Shown: in pieces, positions 33,481-40,048 of the stretch
Position numbering within the stretch: the stretch's first letter is position 1
How the letters are laid out: every line of letters begins with the position of its first letter
Origin: SR-FBR-E99 sp963732365
GTDB taxonomy: Bacteria > Bacteroidota > Bacteroidia > Bacteroidales > VadinHA17
Reading direction: 5' to 3'
NCBI GenBank assembly: GCA_963732365.1
Contig: CAVSZC010000005.1
Coordinates: forward strand, 930,001-994,000
Length of the DNA stretch: 64,000 nucleotides
Program-made: the position numbers and the translations under genes
The notes under the pieces: model-generated
Databases searched by the model: none
Seen by the model: the letters and a program-made list of their open reading frames with translations, nothing else
What the model was told of the DNA's origin: nothing

Positions 33481-34353
33481 CTAAGCCGGCCCCTGTGCTT
33501 GCCGAAGGGCCATTGCTTCAACCTTTTCCCTGAAAAGCCTTTGCACCTTTTTGGTTAACATACCCGGTACCCCTTCCCCGATAACAATGTCACCGATCTT
33601 TATTACAGGTACCACCTCGCCGGAAGTGTTGGTCAGAAAGGTCTCGTGCATGTATGAGATCATATCTGCAGAGACAGCCTCCTCAACCATTGCAATATTA
33701 TTATCGGCAGCAAGAGAGATAACGTTCTTGCGGGTTATGCCTGAGAGGATAATGTTTGATTCGGGATGGGTATAAAGTGTTTCATTCCTGACGAAAAAAA
33801 TATTGGAATGAGCCCCTTCAGTCACAAAGCCGTTGCGTATGAAACACACCTCTGCAAATCCGTTGTCATGTGCAGTCTGGTATGCCAGGATGTTTGCAAG
33901 GAGGGCGGTCGACTTGATGTCACAGCGGTTCCAGCGCGGGTCAGTGACCGGTTCTATGCTTATACCTCTTTCCCAGATGAGGGTGTCGAGGCTCTGGCGG
34001 CGCGCAAAAGCGTAAACGGTTGGAGGCACCGGCGGGTCGGGAAATGCGTGAGTGCGCGGTGCCGCTCCCCGGGTCACCTGGAGGTAGACAAGCGAACAGC
34101 CGTCATTGAATGAGTTTTTTGTTATCAGCTCCGCGGCAACATCCGGAAAAGCATCAATCTCATTCCATGTGATCCGTGTTTCGGCAAGACTTCGGCGCAA
34201 CCGGGTCATGTGCCCCTCCATATCGAAGAAGAATCCACCATAGCACCGCACAACTTCGTAAACGCTGTCGCCAAAGAGAAAGCCGCGGTCATCAGGGCTT
34301 ATCCAGGCGTTGTCACGGGACACGAACTGCCCGTTCAGATAAACAGTTTCCAT
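33481..34353 (-). CDS. Class IV aminotransferase, D-amino-acid transaminase-like
   Basis: This 290-residue fold-type IV PLP enzyme, most like D-alanine transaminase, interconverts D-amino acids and 2-oxo acids (e.g. D-glutamate for cell wall). The N-terminal DDRGFLFGDSVYEVVRCYGG is typical, the PLP lysine is in RCDIKSTALLANILA (Lys ~145), and EGAHSNIFFV (~185-194) and SGITRKNVI (~214-222) bind cofactor phosphate. A 4-amino-4-deoxychorismate lyase is the main alternative. The last eight residues, LRQAQGPA, are encoded by an intergenic palindromic repeat that also supplies the stop. The RhaD-like gene is 10 bp upstream. Confidence 0.88.
   Translation of the reverse strand: METVYLNGQFVSRDNAWISPDDRGFLFGDSVYEVVRCYGGFFFDMEGHMTRLRRSLAETRITWNEIDAFPDVAAELITKNSFNDGCSLVYLQVTRGAAPRTHAFPDPPVPPTVYAFARRQSLDTLIWERGISIEPVTDPRWNRCDIKSTALLANILAYQTAHDNGFAEVCFIRNGFVTEGAHSNIFFVRNETLYTHPESNIILSGITRKNVISLAADNNIAMVEEAVSADMISYMHETFLTNTSGEVVPVIKIGDIVIGEGVPGMLTKKVQRLFREKVEAMALRQAQGPA
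33484..33510. repeat. Interspersed palindromic repeat at the 3' end of the transaminase gene
   Basis: GCCGGCCCCTGTGCTTGCCG followed by AAGGGCC is a variant of the element at 39059-39083 and, reversed, at 42019-42043. It lies within the reading frame and encodes LRQAQGPA. The related arms are GGTCCCTGAGC and GTCGAAGGG. Confidence 0.8.
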
Positions 34354-34363
34354 ATCAGGTATT

Positions 34364-35161
34364 TCAGAATTTTATTTTCCCCAGTTCTTCTATCTGGCTG
34401 TCAGTGAGCCCATCAGGCTCTTTTCCCGCCGAGCGGCATAAAAAATATATTGAGGCTGACCTTGTCAGTATATCGATAAGGTCAAATGTCTCATGAGGGT
34501 TGGGCCCGATGGCAAAAACGCCATGCTTCTCCCACAGAGCGACGTCGTGTTTCTCCAGTGCCCTTACTGTCGCCTCTCCGAGAGCAGTTGTTCCCGGAAC
34601 GAGATAGGGTACAAAGCCTATTCCTTCCGGCACCAGCAGTTTTGTCTCGGGATGCATCCCCCATAAGAGAGAGTTCAGTCTCTCTTCATTGCACAGCTCT
34701 TTTATCTGTGTAAGGGCTATGAGTTCTCTGGCATGAGTGTGCATCACAACCCGGTGTGCTGTTCCCCGCCTCATGATCAGTGAGTGGATGGCGAGATGGG
34801 ATGCCAGTTCGCTGGTGGGTCTCAGATCAGTTGGCTCTATGTGAGAGATGATATTATAAGCTGCTCCGTCGTCAGTCACCTTGATGATGAGGGCATTTTC
34901 CATCGGTTTGCGGGCCAGGTCACGCATCCTGTGGTTTGTGGCGGTAATGAAGAAGCTTATCCCGGCGACATCAGAAGCTCTCTCCGGCAGCGGATAATCA
35001 GTCCTCTGATAGTGCGCTGGCAGATCTGACTTAGGCACATCCTTCAGGCATACCGAAATGTTTCCTGCGTTTCTCTCCGCCCAGCCACGCTGCCAGAGAA
35101 ACCCGGCCACCTCGGCAACTTCACTGATGATTCCTGTCAGGGTCAGAGCAGGTTCTGCCAT
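34364..35161 (-). CDS. rhaD: Rhamnulose-1-phosphate aldolase-like class II aldolase
   Basis: This 265-residue zinc-dependent aldolase closely resembles RhaD, which splits L-rhamnulose 1-phosphate into DHAP and L-lactaldehyde. Visible features are the phosphate-binding RNAGNISV (~residues 30-37), the SELASHLAIH segment (~117-126, catalytic Glu), the zinc histidines in VVMHTHAREL (~136-145), and WEKHGVFAIG near 208-217. No rhamnose kinase, isomerase or transporter is adjacent, so either the pathway is split or it acts on a related sugar phosphate. It has its own -7 element and is cotranscribed with the transaminase gene. Confidence 0.85.
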   Translation of the reverse strand: MAEPALTLTGIISEVAEVAGFLWQRGWAERNAGNISVCLKDVPKSDLPAHYQRTDYPLPERASDVAGISFFITATNHRMRDLARKPMENALIIKVTDDGAAYNIISHIEPTDLRPTSELASHLAIHSLIMRRGTAHRVVMHTHARELIALTQIKELCNEERLNSLLWGMHPETKLLVPEGIGFVPYLVPGTTALGEATVRALEKHDVALWEKHGVFAIGPNPHETFDLIDILTRSASIYFLCRSAGKEPDGLTDSQIEELGKIKF

Positions 35162-35187
35162 TGCTATTCACTCACTTGTTTATTATT

Positions 35188-35195
35188 CAAAGATA
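35188..35195 (-). promoter_or_regulatory. Candidate rhaD -7 element (TATCTTTG on minus strand)
   Basis: The plus strand CAAAGATA reads TATCTTTG toward rhaD, 26 bp before its ATG. It matches TAnnTTTG; no clear -33 element is seen. Confidence 0.45.
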
Positions 35196-35251
35196 CACTT
35201 TCATTTTTCCCGGGAGATGAAAGTCAGGCCTCTCTCTTTATCTTTTATTGC

Positions 35252-35259
35252 TACCTTTG
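35252..35259 (+). promoter_or_regulatory. Candidate lipA -7 element (TACCTTTG)
   Basis: TACCTTTG matches TAnnTTTG exactly. Transcription would start near 35266 and give a leader of about 27 nt to the ATG at 35293. It also rules out the in-frame TTG at 35248. Confidence 0.5.
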
Positions 35260-35292
35260 CGTATTGTATTGATTCAGGGGAGCAGTAAGTAT

Positions 35293-36144
35293 ATGCCGGG
35301 TAACAGGAGATTGCCATTATGGCTTAAGATGCAGAGGGCCAGCGGGGAGAATTACACCATGGTCAAGCGACTGGTGGAGGAGAACCGCCTCCATACGATC
35401 TGCACCAGCGGTAACTGCCCTAACATAGGTGAGTGCTGGAATGCCGGCACTGCAACACTGATGATACTGGGAGACATATGCACCCGCTCATGCAAATTCT
35501 GCGGTACAGCAAGCGGTCATCCCCTGCCACCTGACCTCGATGAGCCTGAAAGGGTGGCGTCAGCGGTAAAAACGATGGGCCTGAAACACTGTGTCGTCAC
35601 CTCGGTCGACCGTGATGACCTGCCTGACGGCGGGGCACATCACTGGGCTGAAACGATACGCCGAATAAAGGAGGATTGCAATAAGGTTACAATTGAGACC
35701 CTGATACCTGATTTCAGGGGAGATTTTTCGACCGTTGACCTTGTCATTGACGCCGGACCGGATGTCATCTCCCATAACATAGAAACGGTGAAAAGACTCA
35801 CTCCCCTGATAAGGTCCGTGGCTAAATATGATGTCAGCCTCAGTGTTCTGCGGCATATCTCTTCAAGAGGCATGGTCGCCAAGTCGGGGCTGATGCTTGG
35901 ACTGGGAGAGACCAGGGAAGAGGTTATGGAGTCATTGCATGACCTTCATGCAGCCGGATGCAGCGTTGTCACACTGGGGCAATACCTTGCACCTTCACTT
36001 AATCATATGCCTGTGGTTGAGTATATCACTCCGGAGGTGTTTGAAGAGTACAGGTTCAGAGCACTGGAGATAGGTTTCAGGTTTGTCGAAAGCAGCCCCC
36101 TTGTCAGAAGCTCGTTTCATGCGGAGAGGCATGTAAGAAATTAA
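35293..36144 (+). CDS. lipA: Lipoyl synthase
   Basis: This 283-residue radical-SAM enzyme inserts two sulfurs into octanoyl-lipoyl domains of 2-oxoacid dehydrogenases and GcvH. The auxiliary cluster cysteines are Cys37, Cys42 and Cys48 (CTSGNCPNIGEC), and the radical-SAM CxxxCxxC is Cys63, Cys67 and Cys70 (CTRSCKFC). The C-terminal RSSFHAE carries the conserved Arg-Ser-Ser that ligates the auxiliary cluster. ATG 35293 is preferred over TTG 35248. lipB lies downstream, but a four-helix-bundle gene bounded by repeat arrays sits between them. Confidence 0.97.
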   Translation: MPGNRRLPLWLKMQRASGENYTMVKRLVEENRLHTICTSGNCPNIGECWNAGTATLMILGDICTRSCKFCGTASGHPLPPDLDEPERVASAVKTMGLKHCVVTSVDRDDLPDGGAHHWAETIRRIKEDCNKVTIETLIPDFRGDFSTVDLVIDAGPDVISHNIETVKRLTPLIRSVAKYDVSLSVLRHISSRGMVAKSGLMLGLGETREEVMESLHDLHAAGCSVVTLGQYLAPSLNHMPVVEYITPEVFEEYRFRALEIGFRFVESSPLVRSSFHAERHVRN

Positions 36145-36145
36145 T

Positions 36146-36176
36146 GTTATCAGTTATCAGTTGTCGGTTATCGGTT
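36146..36176. repeat. Left 7-bp array of the four-helix-bundle cassette
   Basis: Units GTTATCA (36146), GTTATCA (36153), GTTGTCG (36160) and GTTATCG (36167), plus a trailing GTT. It begins two bases after the lipA stop and ends three bases before the next ATG. It is inverted relative to the array at 36559-36589. Confidence 0.95.
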
Positions 36177-36178
36177 AA

Positions 36179-36556
36179 ATGATGAACAGTTATAAGGAAC
36201 TTGAGATATACAAAGAAGCCTTCAGGCTTGCAAAAGCTGCTCATTCAATGACGCTTGATTTGCCAAAAACGGAGCAGTATGAATTAGGCAGTCAAATCCG
36301 AAGATCTGCGCAGAGCGTTAGATCCAATATCGTTGAGGGATATGGAAGGAGGGAATACAAAGCAGAGTTTATAAGATTCCTGATATTTGCTGATGCATCT
36401 CTACTGGAAACTGAGTCGCATCTTGAAATGATAAAAGAACTTTACGAAAATACCGCTGTTGATGAATTGCTTGAAGAATATCATTTCCTTGGGAAAAAAG
36501 TTGCGTCATTCATAAATTATGTAGAGACATCCTGGAAAACCTCAAGAGATAAATAA
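36179..36556 (+). CDS. Four-helix-bundle protein (S23 / 23S-rRNA intervening-sequence family)
   Basis: This 125-residue all-helical protein belongs to the family first seen in ORFs within 23S rRNA intervening sequences; the structural relative Avd serves diversity-generating retroelements. Diagnostic segments are YKELEIYKEAFRLAKA (residues 4-19), YELGSQIRRSAQSVRSNIVEG (in part; ~38-58) and FLIFADASLLETESHLEM (~71-88). There is no rRNA, reverse transcriptase or variable-repeat pair here. It is more A+T-rich by eye than its neighbours and bounded on both sides by inverted 7-bp arrays, splitting lipA from lipB. Its cellular role is unknown. Confidence 0.9.
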   Translation: MMNSYKELEIYKEAFRLAKAAHSMTLDLPKTEQYELGSQIRRSAQSVRSNIVEGYGRREYKAEFIRFLIFADASLLETESHLEMIKELYENTAVDELLEEYHFLGKKVASFINYVETSWKTSRDK

Positions 36557-36558
36557 AA

Positions 36559-36589
36559 AACCGACAACAGATAACAGAAAACCGACAAC
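36559..36589. repeat. Right 7-bp array of the four-helix-bundle cassette (inverted)
   Basis: Units AACCGAC (36559), AACAGAT (36566), AACAGAA (36573) and AACCGAC (36580), plus AAC. In reverse complement these are GTT-plus-4 units (GTTGTCG, GTTTTCT, GTTATCT), the same family and the same length (31 bp) as the left array. It starts two bases after the stop and ends one base before the lipB GTG. Confidence 0.92.
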
Positions 36590-37282
36590 GTGCCTTCTAC
36601 AGTTATATATGATGATTTAGGGTTCAAGGACTATAAGGAGACCTGGGATTACCAGGAGCTATTCTTCAATGCAAAGGTGTCTGAGAAGCTCAGCAGGGAC
36701 GGTGACGGAACAAGGACTCCTGACAGGCTGATCTTTGTTGAACATAACCATGTCTATACACTCGGCAAAAGCGGGTCAGAGCAGAACCTGCTCCTTGACT
36801 ATATACAGCTCCAGGCACGTGATGCAGCGTTCTACCGTATTGACAGGGGAGGGGATATCACCTATCACGGCCCCGGACAGCTTGTAGGATATCCGATATT
36901 TGATCTGGAAGGTATGGGGGTAGGACTCCGGGAATACATTAACCTCCTTGAAGAGTCGATTATCAGGTGTGTAAGTCATTTCGGCATCGTCGGAGGACGG
37001 CTTGACGGAGCCACCGGTGTCTGGCTTGATCCGGGAGTGCAGGGACGTGCAAGAAAAATATGTGCAATAGGCGTAAGAGCATCAAGGTACGTGACAATGC
37101 ACGGTTTCGCTCTTAATGTGAGCACAGACCTCTCTTATTTTGACCATATAAACCCCTGCGGCTATACTGACAAGGGTGTGACGAGTATCGTCAGGGAGAC
37201 AGGAATGAAGGTCAGCATGAGTGATGTGAAGGATGTGATGCGTAACACGATGAGGGAGGTCTTCGGATATGAATATTATTAA
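36590..37282 (+). CDS. lipB: Octanoyl-[acyl carrier protein]:protein N-octanoyltransferase
   Basis: This 230-residue enzyme moves octanoate from ACP to lipoyl domains, supplying the substrate for LipA. Key features are RGGDITYHGPGQLVGYP (~residues 85-101), the lysine in ARKICAIGVRASRYVTMHG (~162-180), and the catalytic cysteine in NPCGYTDKGVTSI (~187-199). It starts with GTG at 36590, directly against the right repeat array; there is no other good start before the conserved region. The repeat/cassette probably supplies its present 5' leader. recJ follows 11 bp later. Confidence 0.96.
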   Translation: MPSTVIYDDLGFKDYKETWDYQELFFNAKVSEKLSRDGDGTRTPDRLIFVEHNHVYTLGKSGSEQNLLLDYIQLQARDAAFYRIDRGGDITYHGPGQLVGYPIFDLEGMGVGLREYINLLEESIIRCVSHFGIVGGRLDGATGVWLDPGVQGRARKICAIGVRASRYVTMHGFALNVSTDLSYFDHINPCGYTDKGVTSIVRETGMKVSMSDVKDVMRNTMREVFGYEYY

Positions 37283-37293
37283 AATACAATATA

Positions 37294-39003
37294 ATGGAAA
37301 AAAGGTGGCTCTTAAGAGAGAGGGGCGACGAGTCTGTCGTCACGACCCTGGCGACAGAGATGGGTGTGCCTGTCCCTGTTGCCAATCTCATGGTGCAGCG
37401 TGGCATCACTACAAACAAACAGGCTGAAGATTTTTTTAATCCCTCGCTGAAATCCCTGCATGATCCTTTTCTTATGAAGGACATGAACAGGGCAGTTGAC
37501 CGTATCTCTACGGCTATTTCGCGCAATGAGAAGATACTGGTATACGGCGACTATGATGTCGACGGCACTACTGCCGTAGCAATGCTCTATTCCTTCCTCA
37601 GGGAGAGACATACAAGCCTCGACTACTATATACCTGACAGGTATCACGAGGGCTATGGGCTCTCACTGAAAGGGATTGACTATGCTGCTTCTGGCAACTG
37701 CAGGCTGATCATTGCTCTCGACTGTGGTATCAAGGCGGTTGACAAGGTTAAGTATGCCAGGTCGAAAGACATAGATGTCATCATATGTGATCATCATCTT
37801 CCCGGTGACGAGATACCTGCTGCAACAGCCGTGCTTGACCCGAAGCAGCCCGGATGCAACTATCCCTATAAGGAACTGTCAGGCTGCGGTGTGGGATTTA
37901 AGCTTATCCAGGCCTATTGCCAGTTGCATATGATCCCGTTTGAAAAGATATTCCCGTACCTTGACCTTGTGGCGGTAAGTATCGGGTCTGACATCGTCCC
38001 CATGAACGGAGAAAACAGGGTGCTGTCATACTTCGGTCTGAAGCAGCTGAATGAGTCGCCGCGTCTGGGGATAAAGAAAATAATCGATAAGGCGAAGATC
38101 CGCATGCCCCTCTCCATTGAAGATATCGTTTTCCGTATCGGACCGCGTATCAACGCGGCTGGAAGGATGGAGTCAGGCAGCAAGGCCGTGGAGCTTCTGG
38201 TATCGCAGGATGCGCAGGCCGCCCTGACAATCTGTGACGCCATTGACCGCAGCAACGATGACAGACGCAAGAAGGACACTGAGATAACGTCTGAGGCACG
38301 ACGCATGGTCAGCGAAGATGAACGGATGGGAAACAACCGTACTACCGTACTCTTTCAGCAGGGGTGGCATAAAGGTGTTATCGGCATTGTTGCCTCAAGA
38401 CTCATTGAGACATACTATCGTCCGACTATCATTCTTACCGAGTCAAAGGATGGCTTTGCTACCGGCTCGGCAAGAAGCGTCCCCGGGTATGATCTGTACC
38501 AGGCTATCGAGTCGTGTTCTGACCTGCTTGAAAGCTTCGGAGGACATATGTTCGCCGCAGGGCTTACACTCAAGCAGGCGAACCTGCCGATGTTCCGGGA
38601 AAGGTTTGAGAAATTTGTAAGTGACACTATCAAGGAAGAACACCTTGTCCCATCGGTCAATGTTGATGAAGAGATACCACTTGAGGATGTGACCTGGGAC
38701 CTGCTGAAACACCTGGAACGGTTTCAGCCCTTCGGCCCTGAAAATATGGCTCCGGTCTTTGTCTCAAGGAGGGTGAAGACACTCACCTGCCAGCCGGTGG
38801 GTAACAATGGCACCCATCTCAAACTGAGCTTTGCCCGCAATAACATGGAACCTGTCGGAGCAATTGCATTCGGTCAGGCCGACACTATGGAAATCTTCAG
38901 AGAGGAAGGGGGGGTGGTAGACATAGCCTATTCAATTGAGATGAATGATTTTAAGGGCCGGAGCACGGTGCAGCTCAATATCAAGGATATCAAGGGAGCA
39001 TAA
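37294..39003 (+). CDS. recJ: Single-stranded-DNA-specific exonuclease RecJ
   Basis: This 569-residue 5'-3' single-strand DNA exonuclease of the DHH family is used in recombination and mismatch repair. Catalytic motifs include YGDYDVDGTTA (~residues 84-94), ALDCGIKA (~145-152), CDHHLPGDE (~165-173), a DHHA1 domain with GWHKGVIGIVASRLIE (~356-371) and the glycine-rich SFGGHMFAAGL (~412-422), and a C-terminal OB-like region. It follows lipB by 11 bp. A composite repeat module begins two bases after its stop. Confidence 0.97.
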   Translation: MEKRWLLRERGDESVVTTLATEMGVPVPVANLMVQRGITTNKQAEDFFNPSLKSLHDPFLMKDMNRAVDRISTAISRNEKILVYGDYDVDGTTAVAMLYSFLRERHTSLDYYIPDRYHEGYGLSLKGIDYAASGNCRLIIALDCGIKAVDKVKYARSKDIDVIICDHHLPGDEIPAATAVLDPKQPGCNYPYKELSGCGVGFKLIQAYCQLHMIPFEKIFPYLDLVAVSIGSDIVPMNGENRVLSYFGLKQLNESPRLGIKKIIDKAKIRMPLSIEDIVFRIGPRINAAGRMESGSKAVELLVSQDAQAALTICDAIDRSNDDRRKKDTEITSEARRMVSEDERMGNNRTTVLFQQGWHKGVIGIVASRLIETYYRPTIILTESKDGFATGSARSVPGYDLYQAIESCSDLLESFGGHMFAAGLTLKQANLPMFRERFEKFVSDTIKEEHLVPSVNVDEEIPLEDVTWDLLKHLERFQPFGPENMAPVFVSRRVKTLTCQPVGNNGTHLKLSFARNNMEPVGAIAFGQADTMEIFREEGGVVDIAYSIEMNDFKGRSTVQLNIKDIKGA

Positions 39004-39004
39004 A

Positions 39005-39120
39005 GCAGGGGGCAAGGAGCAGGGGGCAAGGAGCATGGGGCAGGCTTTGCCTGCCGAAGCCGGTCCCTGAGCCTGTCGAAGGGATCGAAGGGTGGCAAAG
39101 GCGAGGGGGCGACTGTGCGA
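39005..39120. repeat. Composite repeat module 3' of recJ
   Basis: It contains six 7-bp units GCAGGGG/GCAAGGA/GCATGGG in register at 39005-39046; a 7-bp-stem hairpin GGCAGGC-TTT-GCCTGCC (39039-39055); the interspersed palindrome GCCGGTCCCTGAGC...GTCGAAGGG (39059-39083); and GGCGACTGTGCGA (39108-39120). The same three parts recur after the helix-hairpin-helix gene at 41991-42097. With the rest of the gap to 39232 (no further feature seen), it fills the 229-bp space before the next gene. Confidence 0.88.
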
Positions 39121-39232
39121 AGGGGTGGTGGAAAAAAACACCTCTTCACTCTATACCTATTGATTTTTCCACACACAACACTTGACTTTCATTCAGACCT
39201 GTCATAACTTTACTTTGTAATTATGTCCGGTA

Positions 39233-40048
39233 ATGCTGCGTTGTATTGCGGTGGTATTGCTGTTTGTGGAAGCTGCCGCCGGTATAAATGCCGGCGAACC
39301 TGTTTATGTACCACATGGAGCCGGTGAGCTGGGTATGGCTTTTGCATCCTCTTCTTTCCCGGGTCACTGGAGCTGTTTCCATAACCAGGCGCTTCTGACA
39401 AAGCAATTGACAACAAGTGCTGCAGTAGCCCTCGAGACACGCTATATGCTTTCCTCATTGTCATCGAAGGCACTCAGCATTACCGTTGCCGGCAATACGG
39501 CCCCGCTCGGCATCATCCTGACGCACTATGGCAACGGAAACTATTACCGCATATTTTCCGGGGTGGGAAGCGCAGTGAAAATAACAGACGGCCTGGCCCT
39601 GGGGATTCAGGTGGATTATATAACGGAGAGGAGTGTTGGAGACTACAGGGACCAGTCACATATAACATTTGAAGCAGGAGCAATAATGGACATCGCCTCT
39701 GATGTGACAGTCGGACTGCACATCCTTAATCCTCTAAATTCTCTGAATTCAATCCCGTCGGCAGTCAATGCAGGTATTGCCTGGCGACAGTCTGATGATC
39801 TGTGTATTGCTGCGGAACTAAGCAAAGTGACAGCTGAGCCTCTCTCATTTCACGCAGGGATAAACTGGAGCATCATGGATAAACTGGTACTCCGGTCAGG
39901 GTACATGAGTTCACCCTCTTCCTTTGCTGTCGGATCAGGATTCAGATCAGGCAAGGTGCAGGTTGACGCAGGATTTCTGATTAACAGTGTTACGGGAATA
40001 ACCTCTTCTGTATCATTTATATGGACCATCGGTGGAAAAGAGGGCTGA
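39233..40048 (+). CDS. Probable outer-membrane beta-barrel protein (PorV/PorQ/FadL-like)
   Basis: This 271-residue protein has a short N-terminal signal peptide (LRCIAVVLLFVEAAAGINA) and then alternating short beta-strand-like segments to the end. The segment GAGELGMAFASSSFPGHWSCFHNQALLT resembles, in outline, the N-terminal hatch motif of PorV/PorQ/UPF0164 barrels, where one normally sees an A-x-x-NPA loop (here HNQALL). Its last 28 nt overlap the next gene, so the pair is translationally coupled. Function unknown; an assembly or scaffold partner of the downstream protein is plausible. Confidence 0.65.
   Translation: MLRCIAVVLLFVEAAAGINAGEPVYVPHGAGELGMAFASSSFPGHWSCFHNQALLTKQLTTSAAVALETRYMLSSLSSKALSITVAGNTAPLGIILTHYGNGNYYRIFSGVGSAVKITDGLALGIQVDYITERSVGDYRDQSHITFEAGAIMDIASDVTVGLHILNPLNSLNSIPSAVNAGIAWRQSDDLCIAAELSKVTAEPLSFHAGINWSIMDKLVLRSGYMSSPSSFAVGSGFRSGKVQVDAGFLINSVTGITSSVSFIWTIGGKEG

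Noticed and set aside
36179..36556. Diversity-generating retroelement suggested by the Avd-like four-helix-bundle protein
   Set aside because: There is no reverse transcriptase, template/variable repeat pair or adenine-biased target gene within the window.
36179..36556. rRNA intervening sequence
   Set aside because: The gene family occurs in 23S rRNA intervening sequences, but the flanks here are lipA and lipB, with no rRNA sequence.
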